A stretch of DNA of 54,217 nucleotides from DATMBL01 sp050735975 (GCA_050735975.1 JBOHVS010000026.1:1-54217), one strand, 5' to 3'. Positions 15,821 through 25,615 are shown, counted from the first letter of the stretch. Made by a program: numbers and translations. The notes: generated from the sequence alone by a model not told the origin.

Positions 15821-16795
15821 TTAGGATACGGCTCTGGATCTTGCCGCTTGTCCTTCTACCAGCGGACGATATTTTGCGCATAAGGCTTTCCAGCTTTCGG
15901 CTTTTTTCTTTGCCCGTTCGATCGCCGTTGCGGGAAACTGGGAAATAGGCGTCCGCGTCGGGCCTGGATTGCAATAACCGGCGAGTTCAATCGGCAGCTT
16001 CGCCGCTGCCATTTCGCCGGCGCTCGGCCGCTCTCCGCCGCCCGCTGCGAGAAGGTCGGCGATGACCTGCAGCGCTTCCTGATCCTTTCCCTCACGCACC
16101 AGATCTCTCAGACGCAGCACCGGCCATGGTCCCATCCAGGCATCAATAGACCAGCAGCCGGCAGCCCCCATTTTGTAGTAAGGAAACAATTGCGCCTGAT
16201 TCGTCAGCACGCTGATCTTTCCCTGTATGATCTCCTGCAGGCGGACAAATTCGCGGGTGTCTCGATGGCTGTCTTTCATGCCGATGATGTTGGGCATTTT
16301 GACCAGCCTGTGGAAAACCGACACTGGAATCTTGACCTTGTGATTAACTGGATTGTGGTAAATGAGTATGCCGAGTTTCGGAAACATCTCGGCGATCTGA
16401 CAATAAAAGTCCGCCATGTAGTCCGGCGACTGGGCATCATAGTAGGGGAGTCCGAGCAGCGTTCCGTCAGCGCCGATCTCCTGGACCAATTTCAGGCGCT
16501 GCACCACTTCGCGCGGATTAGGACTCGTCGCGCCGACAAAACAGGGGACGCGTTTTCTGACGGCTTCAACCGTCGCAACGGCTAAAGTTTTGTACTCCTC
16601 CCAAAATAGGTTGTAGCATTCGCCGAAACTACCAGTAGCTGTAATAATATCGACTCCGTCACTGATCATTCGGTCGACGCCCGCTCTGAGATTGTCCACG
16701 TCGATTGTTGACGTTGCATTCAGGTCGCCGGCATCTTGCGTTGAAAAAGCCGGCATCATCGCCATGACCCCTTGGACATCCTTCGCTGTTACCAT
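15821..16795 (-). CDS. DHDPS-superfamily aldolase/hydratase (hydratase-aldolase NahE/PhdJ-like)
   Basis: A 324-residue class I (Schiff-base) aldolase. The lysine is K174 in NIIGMKDSHRD and the tyrosine is Y146 in ILIYHNP. Features such as TATGSFGECYNL, ATSPNPREVVQRL and the closing KAESWKALCAKY resemble the trans-o-hydroxybenzylidenepyruvate hydratase-aldolases (NahE/PhdJ) of polycyclic aromatic degradation rather than lysine-pathway DapA. That narrower assignment is inference. It is on the minus strand, alone, facing the catabolic genes that start at 17160. Confidence 0.75.
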   Translation of the reverse strand: MVTAKDVQGVMAMMPAFSTQDAGDLNATSTIDVDNLRAGVDRMISDGVDIITATGSFGECYNLFWEEYKTLAVATVEAVRKRVPCFVGATSPNPREVVQRLKLVQEIGADGTLLGLPYYDAQSPDYMADFYCQIAEMFPKLGILIYHNPVNHKVKIPVSVFHRLVKMPNIIGMKDSHRDTREFVRLQEIIQGKISVLTNQAQLFPYYKMGAAGCWSIDAWMGPWPVLRLRDLVREGKDQEALQVIADLLAAGGGERPSAGEMAAAKLPIELAGYCNPGPTRTPISQFPATAIERAKKKAESWKALCAKYRPLVEGQAARSRAVS

Positions 16796-16982
16796 AACAC
16801 CCCCTTTAGAAGTTTGTGACTAGCCCCTTACCACTAGGCTGCTCGACAGGTCAACTACTAACAGGCTGCTTGCCGCTAATCTGTTGCACGTGTGTTCGGC
16901 AATTTGATAAAAGCACAGATGAGCATGGCGCGGTTTTTCACGTCTGTCCCGGTCCGCAGCCGAGAATGAAGGAGAACAAACC

Positions 16983-17093
16983 ATGACCAGTCCAACGCTC
17001 GATTATAAGAAACAGCGTGACGACCTACATAAAAAATTCGCTGAGATGGGCCTCAGTGACTACTGGCAGCTGGGGCGGGAAGAACAGGGTTGA
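16983..17093 (+). pseudogene. 36-codon ORF, probably a truncated bicupin 5' end
   Basis: ATG at 16983 is preceded by AAGGAG eight bases upstream, so it is likely translated. The 36-residue product contains LHKKFAEMGLSDYWQL, which mirrors LHRRMAENSLGGHWQT at residues 16-31 of the next gene and then ends. The simplest view is the remnant of a tandem bicupin copy that lost nearly all of its length. A small functional peptide or leader upstream of the 17160 gene is the alternative. Confidence 0.5.
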
Positions 17094-17159
17094 TTCGCAA
17101 GAGGGATGAAGCAGATAGTGCAGCACTCTGCTGCCCGTTAAAAAGAAGGGAGAGAAAAA

Positions 17160-18221
17160 ATGAGCGAAGGTCACGTTGTTTCGGAGGACCCGCGGCTGGA
17201 GGCTTTGCACAGGCGCATGGCGGAGAACTCGCTCGGTGGACACTGGCAAACTCGCATGCGGGTCGCGCCCTTAAGACCTTTTCTGTGGCCGTGGTCCGTC
17301 ATTTATTCGTGTTTGATGGAGTCCGGGGAGGTTGTGAAATTAGGCCATATCGATGATGCGGCCAAGCGGCGAACGGTTCAACTCGTCAATCCCGCGCTGA
17401 CCGCTCAGAAAGCCACGACCCGCACGCTGCAAATGTCGATACAGTTAGTGAAGGCGGGAGAAAGGGCGGAATGTCACCGCCATACGGCGGCGGCGTTGCG
17501 CTTCGTTGTCGAAGGCGACGGAACGGCTTACACGAATGTCGAAGGTGAAGAGATGTTGATGGAGCCCGGGGATCTGGTATTGACGCCCTCTTGGACGTGG
17601 CATGACCATCTCAATCCCGGCAAAAATCAAATCGTTTGGCTGGACGTGCTGGATGTTCATTTGGCGACCCATCTCGATGCAAACTTTCACGAAAACTATG
17701 GCGAAGGTCCCTCCCAGCCCGTGATTAAGCCGAATGGATACTGCCAGCAGAGCTTGGGGCCGGTGCGACCTCGGACGGCGAGCTCGGGAAACCGTGCTCT
17801 GCCTTACGTTTACAAATGGCGCGATACACTGCGAGCGTTAGAGGAAATGGCGTCCACGGGGCAGATGGATCCGCACGACGGAATGCTGCTGGAGTACACC
17901 AACCCGATCACCGGAGGTCCCACGATGCCTACGATCGGATGCTGGGTGCAGTGGCTACGGCCCGGCGAAACTACCAAGCCGCACCGGCACACCAGCAGCA
18001 CGATCTTTCATGTGGTCCAGGGCGAGGGAGTAACCACGGTAGGCGAGAAAAAGGGCGCCGGAGATGAGTTAAAGTGGGGATCCAAAGACTGCTTCTTTGT
18101 TCCTTCATGGCAATGGCATCACCTGAAGAACCAGTCCAACAAAGAACCGGCAATTATTTTTTCCGTTACCGATCAGCCTGTGTTGGAGAGCCTGGGTCTC
18201 TACGGCGAGGAAAAGGCGTAA
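17160..18221 (+). CDS. Bicupin dioxygenase-like protein (gentisate 1,2-dioxygenase family)
   Basis: 353 residues with two cupin barrels. The first has CHRHTAAALRFVVEG (H106, H108) and a later HDH in PSWTWHDHLN. The second has PHRHTSSTIFHVVQGEG and VPSWQWHHL. Family members (gentisate, salicylate and 1-hydroxy-2-naphthoate dioxygenases) are Fe(II) ring-cleaving enzymes; the histidine sets are consistent with iron binding. The substrate is unknown. It starts after GGGAGAG and is preceded by a truncated homologue. It sits next to an aldolase and CoA-transferase, as expected of a ring-fission pathway. Confidence 0.8.
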   Translation: MSEGHVVSEDPRLEALHRRMAENSLGGHWQTRMRVAPLRPFLWPWSVIYSCLMESGEVVKLGHIDDAAKRRTVQLVNPALTAQKATTRTLQMSIQLVKAGERAECHRHTAAALRFVVEGDGTAYTNVEGEEMLMEPGDLVLTPSWTWHDHLNPGKNQIVWLDVLDVHLATHLDANFHENYGEGPSQPVIKPNGYCQQSLGPVRPRTASSGNRALPYVYKWRDTLRALEEMASTGQMDPHDGMLLEYTNPITGGPTMPTIGCWVQWLRPGETTKPHRHTSSTIFHVVQGEGVTTVGEKKGAGDELKWGSKDCFFVPSWQWHHLKNQSNKEPAIIFSVTDQPVLESLGLYGEEKA

Positions 18222-18352
18222 CAGAGACAGAGACAGAGGCAGAGAAAGGGAGAGGGAAAGACAGAGAGAAGGAGGGAGATCAGGAGACAAGGATGAAGGG
18301 AACGTAACGGTTGAACAGGGCTTGAACCCGCTTAAAACAGAGGAGGAATGCG
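18222..18352. repeat. Purine-rich intergenic repeat (AGAGACAGAGACAGAG words)
   Basis: Directly after the bicupin stop the plus strand carries strings of AGAGAC/AGAGGCAGAGAAAGG/GAGAAGGAGG words for about 75 bases, then a good AGGAGG ribosome site for the next gene. A related purine-rich stretch lies on the other strand near 49424-49448. Confidence 0.5.
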
Positions 18353-19315
18353 ATGGCTGGAGTAAATGAATTACGAAAAACGGTGAAAGGTTTGGTCATG
18401 CCGATTCCGGCGGTTTTTGACGGCAAAGGCGAAGCGGACCTTCCGATGATGGAAAAGCTCACCGACTGGTACCTGGAGAGCGGCGTCCATGGGTTCTTTA
18501 TCCTCGGCTCCCAGGGCCAGGGCCCGGCGTGCCGCATTGACCAACGAAAGGCAATCGCCGAGACGGTGGTACGTCGTGTGAACAAGCGAGTGCCGACGAT
18601 CGTTCAGGTCGGCGCGGTAGATCCGTATACCAGCATTGAACTCGGCCTACACGCCAAACAGATCGGGGCGGATGCGGTCGGTGTTGTCGGTCCCTATTAC
18701 TACAGCGACCGGAACGAGTGGGAGTTGATCGAGCAATATAAGATGGTGGACAAGGCTGTCGATATGCCGATGTTGCTCTACAACAACCCCGAATACTCAG
18801 GCTACCCGATCCCGCCGACCATGATGGCCAAACTTCGGGAGGCGGTGCCGAACGTCTTTGCCGCGAAGCTGGCCATGGGCAACATAGACCAGGCTGTGAA
18901 CTATTTGCGCGTTTTGTCACGCGAGTTTGTGATTTTTATTCCGATCACGCAGATGCTTCCCGGCATGCTCATCGGAGTAGCCGGCAGTATCGCCGCGGGA
19001 TCGCCTGTAACCGTGCCGGACATCGGCGTGCAGTTGATCGAAGCGATCTGGGCCAAAGACTACGACCGGGCCCAGAAACTTCAAGTCCTGCTATTGGAGC
19101 ACGGCGAGCGAATGGCGCCGATCCGGCAGTACGGCAGGCGCATTACTCTCGAAGGCTTGCGTCTTAGAGGGTTGGCGGTGAAGGAATATCCTCGATGGCC
19201 GACAAAGCCGCTTTCCGCGGAGCATCAAAAATTGTACGAAGCAAACATGAAGCGCGTGCTCGATGAGCTGGCTGCCCTTACGACAAAGCCGGCGAAAAAA
19301 AAGCTGGCAGTGTAG
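18353..19315 (+). CDS. DHDPS-superfamily aldolase (second copy)
   Basis: A 320-residue Schiff-base lyase of the DHDPS/NAL family. It has Y143 (MLLYNNP) and lysine 172 (VFAAKLAMGN), plus FFILGSQGQGPACRID in place of the usual GTTGE segment. It diverges from the copy at 15821 and is probably not DapA, since lysine synthesis here would use DapL. Start ATG at 18353 with AGGAGG upstream. It follows the bicupin on the same strand and could be its downstream aldolase. Confidence 0.8.
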   Translation: MAGVNELRKTVKGLVMPIPAVFDGKGEADLPMMEKLTDWYLESGVHGFFILGSQGQGPACRIDQRKAIAETVVRRVNKRVPTIVQVGAVDPYTSIELGLHAKQIGADAVGVVGPYYYSDRNEWELIEQYKMVDKAVDMPMLLYNNPEYSGYPIPPTMMAKLREAVPNVFAAKLAMGNIDQAVNYLRVLSREFVIFIPITQMLPGMLIGVAGSIAAGSPVTVPDIGVQLIEAIWAKDYDRAQKLQVLLLEHGERMAPIRQYGRRITLEGLRLRGLAVKEYPRWPTKPLSAEHQKLYEANMKRVLDELAALTTKPAKKKLAV

Positions 19316-19335
19316 CCGGGCTTTGTCTTCGTTTC

Positions 19336-20463
19336 TTAAACTCTGTAGAGACTGGCGGCGTTTCGCCATAGCACCTGGTCGCGCGCCTCGGCGGAGACCC
19401 CCCGCAAGCAACGATCGATGGTTTCCGGCGTCCTTGGCCATGTCGAGGTCGCCAGCGGGAAATTAGCGGCCCAAAGAATATGATCTGCGCCAATGTAATT
19501 GACGAACGGCGCAACTTTGTCGAACCACGAAGTAAAGAAACACTGACGGTGAAACATCTCGGAAGGTTTCAAGTCATAGCCCTCGCGGGCGAGCCCGTCG
19601 TGTTCAAACTGATGGTCCGCCCATTCCAGGTAGAGCATTCCCCAACTCAGCGCGCTCTCGGCCAGGACCAGGCGAAGATTGGGATGTCTTAAGAGTACCC
19701 GCGAAAATGAAAGCAGTGATATAACAAAGACGCTGGCAACGGGCTTTATTGCGGCATCCAGGGCGTTGGCCAGTGCCGGGGCTAACCGCGGCGATGGGGG
19801 ATATTGCAAGTCGGGCGATGCTCCGGCATGCAGACAGATGGGAACGTTCAGTTCCTCGCAAATTGACCAGACTGGATCATACTCCGGCCCGCTGACATGC
19901 GGTACATCACGGAGGTGCATGGGCAGAGACGGGAAGACCACTCCTCGATGTCCCTTTGCGATGGCGCGCTTGATTTCACCGACGGTCGCTTCAGCAGGCC
20001 AGATCGGGACGATACACTGCGGGATGAAGCGCTCACTGGCGGCGGCCCACTCCTCGATCAGCCAGTCGTTATAGGCCTGAGCGCATGCAAGCTCAAGCTC
20101 CGGGTCTCGCAGCCGCCCGAATGCCTCTCCGGCTAAACCGGCCACAGTGGGGTAAAGCACCGAATAGTCTATACCCGCCGCATCCATGGCCTTGAGCCGT
20201 TCGGCCGGCACATAAGCCGGGGAAGGAACATCATCCCAACGTCTCGGCTCCTCGTTGCGATCCGCCATCAAGGCGCCCGATCGGGCGACCCCGCCGTCGA
20301 GAAGCACCTGCCCATCGACCAGCCACTGTTCCGTTCCCTCGTTTGTACGTTCGATGTGCGGAATGCGGTTGCCCCACCGCTTTTTAGAGAGCCGTTCCGT
20401 CCAAAGTTTTGGCACTTCCTGGATGTGGTCGTCGACGCTGATCAAGCCATATTTCAAACGCAT
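19336..20463 (-). CDS. Amidohydrolase_2 family protein, degenerate type A (cassette 1)
   Basis: 375 residues of the TIM-barrel amidohydrolase_2 superfamily (ACMSD, gamma-resorcylate decarboxylase, OMA hydratase relatives). D11-x-H13 (SVDDHIQE) and H212 (CLHAGAS) are kept. The C-terminal SD(F/Y)PH motif, which supplies the aspartate ligand, is replaced: residues 331-340 read WAANFPLATS, so the aspartate is N334 and the histidine L337. Activity is thus doubtful or different. It is the downstream gene of a pair with 20481-21638 (17-base gap). Confidence 0.85.
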   Translation of the reverse strand: MRLKYGLISVDDHIQEVPKLWTERLSKKRWGNRIPHIERTNEGTEQWLVDGQVLLDGGVARSGALMADRNEEPRRWDDVPSPAYVPAERLKAMDAAGIDYSVLYPTVAGLAGEAFGRLRDPELELACAQAYNDWLIEEWAAASERFIPQCIVPIWPAEATVGEIKRAIAKGHRGVVFPSLPMHLRDVPHVSGPEYDPVWSICEELNVPICLHAGASPDLQYPPSPRLAPALANALDAAIKPVASVFVISLLSFSRVLLRHPNLRLVLAESALSWGMLYLEWADHQFEHDGLAREGYDLKPSEMFHRQCFFTSWFDKVAPFVNYIGADHILWAANFPLATSTWPRTPETIDRCLRGVSAEARDQVLWRNAASLYRV

Positions 20464-20480
20464 TAACGGTTTCTCCTGAT

Positions 20481-21638
20481 TTAAGTATTTTCAGCCGGCA
20501 CGGCGGCCTCGATCTGATAAACGCGCAGCGCGTTTTCGTACAACATTTTACGACGATCGTCCGCCGGTACGCCCTCAAGCACACGTTCTATCTCTTGCCA
20601 AGAACGGGGGTAGTAGGAGGCCACGTGCGGAAAGTCAGACTCCCACATGATGTTGTCGATACCGATATCGTGCCGCAGCTTGATGCCTTCCGCTTCGAAC
20701 CAGAAGTTTACATACATCTGACGGCGCACGGTTTCGCTGGGACGTGTCTTGATACCCTCTGTCCAGAGATGGCGACACTCCCACTCGTGGTCGCAAGCCG
20801 CTATCACGTAGTTGAGACCGCCGACACCGGCCTCAGGGAACACGCACTTGAGGCCCGGAAAGCGTTCCGTAATTCCGGAGAATATCAATTGGGGAATGAT
20901 CTGCGCCGGCGTTACCGCGGAAGTAGCGGTTTGCGCCGAGTGGGCCTGCCGAGGCGTATAGCCGCTCCATTTTCGCACCGAAGCGCCCGCGCTGAGCCCG
21001 GCCGAACCGTGAAAGTGGATAGGGAGACGCAGATCCTGGCAGGTGTCCCAGATCGGATACCAATACGGATCCGTGATATGCGGTAGCGACTCGGGCATCT
21101 GACCCAGGAGGTTGACACCGCGGTGGCCGCATGTAGCGGCGCGTTCGATCTCGCGTTTGATAATCGCCGGATCGCTAAGGTAGGGAAAGATGGCGAGGGG
21201 CAAGTAACGGTCGCTGGCGCGGGTCCACTCGCCGAGCGCATCGTTATACGCGCGCACTACGTCCATCTCGAAGTCGATATCACCGAACTCAAAGTAGGTT
21301 CCACCCGGAGGATTCGGGAAGAGCACTTCCGCGTCCACACCGTCGGTGTCCAATGCCTTAAGACGCTCCAGAGGTTCGTAGGAGGCCTTTGGCACTTCGT
21401 CCCATCGCTTGGGATAGGTGGGGAAAGGTTCGCCCATCAGGGCTGGGCAATTGGCCACATCGTTGCGGCGCGGAGTACCGTAAACAGCCCAACGATCAAT
21501 GCGACGGCCCTTCTCCTCCACTTCAACGACATGGGGGATGCGGTCGCCCCACTTGGCGGTGGACATGCGGCGCGTAAAATCACCGCGGTCGAACCCTGCA
21601 TGAGAGTCTGCGCTAATTAGTTTGTGTTTGAGTTCCAT
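20481..21638 (-). CDS. Amidohydrolase_2 family protein, canonical type B (cassette 1)
   Basis: 385 residues, same superfamily, with the ligand set intact: D11-x-H13 (SADSHAG), HFHGSAG (H208, H210), DHEWE near 283, and ESDFPH with D335/H338. By family knowledge this would be a metal-dependent decarboxylase, hydratase or hydrolase acting on an aromatic-derived acid. It lies directly upstream of its degenerate partner in the same operon; a strong AGGAGGAGG ribosome site precedes the ATG at 21638. Confidence 0.9.
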   Translation of the reverse strand: MELKHKLISADSHAGFDRGDFTRRMSTAKWGDRIPHVVEVEEKGRRIDRWAVYGTPRRNDVANCPALMGEPFPTYPKRWDEVPKASYEPLERLKALDTDGVDAEVLFPNPPGGTYFEFGDIDFEMDVVRAYNDALGEWTRASDRYLPLAIFPYLSDPAIIKREIERAATCGHRGVNLLGQMPESLPHITDPYWYPIWDTCQDLRLPIHFHGSAGLSAGASVRKWSGYTPRQAHSAQTATSAVTPAQIIPQLIFSGITERFPGLKCVFPEAGVGGLNYVIAACDHEWECRHLWTEGIKTRPSETVRRQMYVNFWFEAEGIKLRHDIGIDNIMWESDFPHVASYYPRSWQEIERVLEGVPADDRRKMLYENALRVYQIEAAVPAENT

Positions 21639-21780
21639 GCCTCCTCCTTAATACAGAATCACACATTTTATCTACTCTACCGCATCTCAGATGGCGGCAA
21701 TGGACCGCCAGCAGGAGCTGCAGTTTTTCCGGTCTGAACTCATCTAGAATATGAGGAGCCAATTCCGAATCTGGTTTCCG

Positions 21781-22749
21781 TCAAACCTCATGACAGGCTG
21801 CCAAATGACTCGGGCGCTTGTTTTCAAGCGGCGGTTCGATCGATTTACACTTTGCAACCCGGATCGGACAGCGCGGCTCGAAGCGACACCCCGGGGGCGG
21901 ATTGACGGGAAAGAAAACTTCTCCCTCCAGCGGTGACCGGATGTCGTCTGCAAACGCTCCCACGGTGGGGTTAGAAGCCAAGAGCGCCTGAGTATAGGGA
22001 TTTAACGGCGTCTTAAAAATATTCTGTACGGAAGCAACCTCCATGATCTTTCCCGCGTACATTACCGCCACCGTGTCCGCGAGATAACCGACCACGTTGA
22101 GGTCATGAGATATAAAAATCAGGGTTAACTTGAGTTCTCGCTGCAGCTGTCTTAACAGATTCAGCACCTGTGCCTGAACTGAAACATCCAAGGAAGAGAC
22201 GGGTTCGTCAGCAATGATCAGTCTGGGACTCGTCGCCAATGCGCGAGCGATCCCGATACGCTGGCGTTGACCGCCGCTAAATTCGTGCGGAAACCGGTAG
22301 AGATGTTCAGGTGGAAGTCCCACGAGTTCCAGCAACTCTACAACCCTGTTAACCATTTTCTGCCCCTTGAGGCCGTGAAAGATGGTCACGGGTCTGCCGA
22401 CAATGTCGACAACCCTCGTCCTTGGATTTAGGGAAGCGTAGGGATCCTGGAATATCATTTGCACGTGTTTGCGCAGCTCGCGCACTTCCCGCTTGGGAAG
22501 TCGCAAGATTTCTCGTCCGTCGAAGTTCACCTCTCCGCCCGTCGCCGGGATCAGCCGCGTAATGAGTCGCGCTGTCGTCGATTTACCACATCCGCTCTCG
22601 CCCACGAGGCCAAAAGTTTTGCCTTCCTCGACCGCAAAAGAGATTGCATCAACGGCTTTGAGGATCTTGCTGCGGGCTACCAGGCGGCTCAAAAACCCGC
22701 CGCTCATGTCAAAATATTTTGTTAGGTTTTTGACTTCAAGCAGAGACAT
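21781..22749 (-). CDS. dppF: Oligopeptide/dipeptide ABC transporter ATPase (DppF/OppF-type)
   Basis: 322 residues. Walker A GESGCGKST, signature FSGGQRQRIG, Walker B LIIADEPVSSLD. The cysteine-rich C-terminal tail of Opp/Dpp ATPases (PPGCRFEPRCPIRVAKCK) is present. The start overlaps the stop of dppD by one base (TAATG at 22749). It is the last gene of a complete five-gene importer operon (SBP, two permeases, two ATPases). Confidence 0.93.
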   Translation of the reverse strand: MSLLEVKNLTKYFDMSGGFLSRLVARSKILKAVDAISFAVEEGKTFGLVGESGCGKSTTARLITRLIPATGGEVNFDGREILRLPKREVRELRKHVQMIFQDPYASLNPRTRVVDIVGRPVTIFHGLKGQKMVNRVVELLELVGLPPEHLYRFPHEFSGGQRQRIGIARALATSPRLIIADEPVSSLDVSVQAQVLNLLRQLQRELKLTLIFISHDLNVVGYLADTVAVMYAGKIMEVASVQNIFKTPLNPYTQALLASNPTVGAFADDIRSPLEGEVFFPVNPPPGCRFEPRCPIRVAKCKSIEPPLENKRPSHLAACHEV

Positions 22750-23720
22750 TAAGCCCCCGGGAAGTAACAGGCAACCAGGCTCTTAGCGAATTTCTCTTCC
22801 AGCCGCGGCGGCTCTGTTTTGCAGATCTCCTTTGCTCTGGCGCAGCGCGGGTGAAACTTGCAACCCGGAGGGGGATCGAAAAGATTGCAGACGGTTCCGG
22901 GAATAGCCTTTAAGGGCTCATGGCGCAGGTCGGGTCTCGGTATCGCTTGCAGGAGCGCGATCGTGTACGGATGCTGGGGGCGGGTGAACAGGACCTTTTT
23001 TTCTGCCATTTCCACTAGAGATCCGGCGTACATGACACCGATCCTGTCACAGAGCCGCGCAACTACGCCGAGATTGTGAGAAATAAAAATTAACGCCATT
23101 TTGAGCTTTTCTTGAAGCTCCTTGAGCAGCTCTAAAATCTGAGCTTGTATGGTCACGTCCAGCGCCGTTGTCGGTTCGTCGGCTATGAGAAGCTTGGGCT
23201 GGCACGCCAAAGCCATGGCGATCATCACGCGTTGGCGCATGCCGCCGCTTAACTCATGGGGATAGCGGTCAGCCAGGTTTTTGGGCGAAGGCAAACGGAC
23301 TAGGCCCAGAATGTTTTCGGTGCAGTCGCGCGCAACTCTTTTGGAATGGCCCATATGGACCCGATAGCATTCACTAATCTGTTCCCCAACCGTGAGCGAA
23401 GGATTCAGTGAGGTCATGGGCTCCTGGAACACCATGGAAATTTTGCGCCCGCGGATTCTTTCCATTTCGCGCGCGCTTTTTTTCAACAGGTTCTCGCGCT
23501 CAAAAATAATCTCACCGTTGGCGATCTCTCCCGGAGGCGAGGGAATGAGGCGCAATATGGAAAGTGACGTTACGCTCTTACCGCAACCCGTCTCGCCTAC
23601 GATTCCAAGAGTTTCACTCTCTTGCAATGAAAAAGAAACGTCCTGTACGGCCGGAAGCGTTGCGCGTTTGAGATGAAAAAGAACCGTGAGGTTCTTGACT
23701 TCCAAGAGAGGCGTGTTCAT
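22749..23720 (-). CDS. dppD: Oligopeptide/dipeptide ABC transporter ATPase (DppD/OppD-type)
   Basis: 323 residues. Walker A GETGCGKSVT, signature LSGGMRQRVM, Walker B LLIADEPTTALD, and the C-terminal PPGCKFHPRCARAKEICK tail. Transcribed after the DppC-type permease with a six-base gap. Such cassettes import peptides but in catabolic neighbourhoods may take up other ligands (e.g. nickel, opines, aromatic acids). Confidence 0.93.
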   Translation of the reverse strand: MNTPLLEVKNLTVLFHLKRATLPAVQDVSFSLQESETLGIVGETGCGKSVTSLSILRLIPSPPGEIANGEIIFERENLLKKSAREMERIRGRKISMVFQEPMTSLNPSLTVGEQISECYRVHMGHSKRVARDCTENILGLVRLPSPKNLADRYPHELSGGMRQRVMIAMALACQPKLLIADEPTTALDVTIQAQILELLKELQEKLKMALIFISHNLGVVARLCDRIGVMYAGSLVEMAEKKVLFTRPQHPYTIALLQAIPRPDLRHEPLKAIPGTVCNLFDPPPGCKFHPRCARAKEICKTEPPRLEEKFAKSLVACYFPGA

Positions 23721-23726
23721 CAGGGT

Positions 23727-24629
23727 CTATCGTTCGTATTGACGGGGATCGAAGACATCTCTCAGACCGTCTCCAAGAAGATTGAAACCCAGGATGATCA
23801 AGGAGATGGTTAATCCCGGGAAGAAAGCCGCCATAGGTTGAAGCTGCAGAAAAGGCGTCACTTCCTTTAGCATCAAACCCCAACTTGCCGTCGGTGGAGG
23901 TAGCCCAAGGCCCAGAAAACTAAGGGAGGACTCCGCCAAAATAGCAGAACCGAAGTCAAGGCTGGTGTGTACGCAAAGTGGGGAAACACAGTTCGGGAGA
24001 ACCTGAAAAAAGAGGATGCGGAAGTCGGACTCGCCCGTCATCCGCGCGGCCTCAACGTATTCTTTCTCTTTTTGAGACAACACGACACCACGGACGATTC
24101 TGGCATACGAAGGAATGGAGTTAATTCCCAGCGCGATATAGAGAGGGAAAAGTCCTCCCCCTAAAGCTGCTACGAGAGCAATAGCCAGGAGGCGCCCCGG
24201 AAATGCCATGATCGCGTCCATGACCCGCATGATTCCGGAATCGACCCAGCGCCCGCTAAAACCGGAGACGGCGCCCATTGGGATACCCAAGAGCGCTCCC
24301 AAAAGCACGGCGCCAATCGCTACTTGAAACGCCGTGCGCGCTCCATAGACGAGGCGGCTATAGGTATCCCGCCCCAGGTAGTCTGTTCCCAACCAGTGTT
24401 CCGCGCTCGGGCCTTGCAGACGCTCCGCGATATTGATGACGTATGGATCATGAGTCGCCATGTACGGCGCGAAGATGGCGGTTAATACGCCCGTTGCGAC
24501 GATGAGCAAGCCCAACAAAGCCAGGCGGTTTCGCGCAATCACACGGAAGGCGTCGAAGAACCCGGAAAGAGAGGATTTCAACGTGTCGACTGAACTCCAA
24601 GCCGCGTGCGGGAAAGCTTCTTGCCTCAT
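23727..24629 (-). CDS. dppC: ABC transporter permease, DppC/OppC type
   Basis: 300 residues as annotated from ATG 24629 (MRQEAFPHAAW...). A longer reading from 24686 would overlap the preceding gene, so the shorter start is preferred. Six hydrophobic segments are visible, with the EAA loop ARIVRGVVLSQKEKEYVEAAR near residue 170 and a cytoplasmic N-terminus. It follows the DppB-type gene by seven bases. Confidence 0.92.
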   Translation of the reverse strand: MRQEAFPHAAWSSVDTLKSSLSGFFDAFRVIARNRLALLGLLIVATGVLTAIFAPYMATHDPYVINIAERLQGPSAEHWLGTDYLGRDTYSRLVYGARTAFQVAIGAVLLGALLGIPMGAVSGFSGRWVDSGIMRVMDAIMAFPGRLLAIALVAALGGGLFPLYIALGINSIPSYARIVRGVVLSQKEKEYVEAARMTGESDFRILFFQVLPNCVSPLCVHTSLDFGSAILAESSLSFLGLGLPPPTASWGLMLKEVTPFLQLQPMAAFFPGLTISLIILGFNLLGDGLRDVFDPRQYER

Positions 24630-24636
24630 GTCGCCC

Positions 24637-25602
24637 CTATTCCAGCTTGATGCGCGGATCCAACCACTTGTAGATAATGTCGACAAAAAGATTGATGATC
24701 ACGTATGTGACGGCGATGAGCAGTACCGCTCCCTGGACGATGGGATAATCCCGGGCATAGATTCCTTCGATCAAGAGCCGGCCCACCCCAGGCCAGGAAA
24801 ACACCGTCTCGACGATCGTTGAGCCTCCGAGTAGACGCGCGGTCTGCAAGCCGACGACGGTAACTGCGGCGATCATCGAATTTTTTAGCGCGTGTTTGAT
24901 GATAACCCTCCGGGAGGGCATGCCTTTCGCCCAAGCGGTGCGCACGTAATCTTGCTTGAGTTGCTCGAGCATCTCCGCACGGATGTAGCGCGTCAACGGA
25001 GCCGCCATGTCGGTTCCCATTACGAGCGCGGGCAGGAAAACATGCTGGAGAAAGCGCAAAGGATCGTCGAGCGGGCTCGCGTAACCAATGGAAGGAAGCC
25101 ACCCCAACTTCAGGCTAAAGAACACGATGAGCATGAGCGCGAGCCAGAAATTTGGCATCGCAATGCCCCAAAGCGCGAATCCCATAGCAGCATAGTCCGC
25201 GCCTGTATTCTGGCGCACAGCGGCGATGACTCCGGTAGGAATAGCGATCGCCACACCGGTGAACAGGGCCGTCAGGGCTAGATAGAGCGTCGCGGGATAA
25301 CGCTCGAGCACAATTTCAAAAATCGGCCTGCGCGAGCCCAACGATAATCCCAAATCGCCCTGGAGAACCCTTTTCATCCAATTAAAATATTGGATATGGA
25401 TCGATTGATCCAAACCCAACTGCTGTTGTATGGCTCGGTATTGCTCGTCGCTAATGCGCACCCGCTCTTCGGGATCGACTCCCAGCATCACGAGCACTGG
25501 ATCCCCGGGGATAAGGCGAATAATGAGAAAAACCGCCACGCTCACCAGGATCAGGACAGGGATGAGCTGCAGGACGCGCTGGGCGATATAGCGAGCGAAC
25601 AT
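24637..25602 (-). CDS. dppB: ABC transporter permease, DppB/OppB type
   Basis: 321 residues. The typical start (YIAQRVLQLIPVLILVSVAVFLIIRLIPGDP) is followed by the periplasmic loop and six helices with the EAA-type segment EQLKQDYVRTAWAKGMPSRR. It pairs with the DppC-type permease and lies 13 bases downstream of the binding-protein gene. Confidence 0.93.
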   Translation of the reverse strand: MFARYIAQRVLQLIPVLILVSVAVFLIIRLIPGDPVLVMLGVDPEERVRISDEQYRAIQQQLGLDQSIHIQYFNWMKRVLQGDLGLSLGSRRPIFEIVLERYPATLYLALTALFTGVAIAIPTGVIAAVRQNTGADYAAMGFALWGIAMPNFWLALMLIVFFSLKLGWLPSIGYASPLDDPLRFLQHVFLPALVMGTDMAAPLTRYIRAEMLEQLKQDYVRTAWAKGMPSRRVIIKHALKNSMIAAVTVVGLQTARLLGGSTIVETVFSWPGVGRLLIEGIYARDYPIVQGAVLLIAVTYVIINLFVDIIYKWLDPRIKLE

Positions 25603-25615
25603 GAGGAAACCACCT

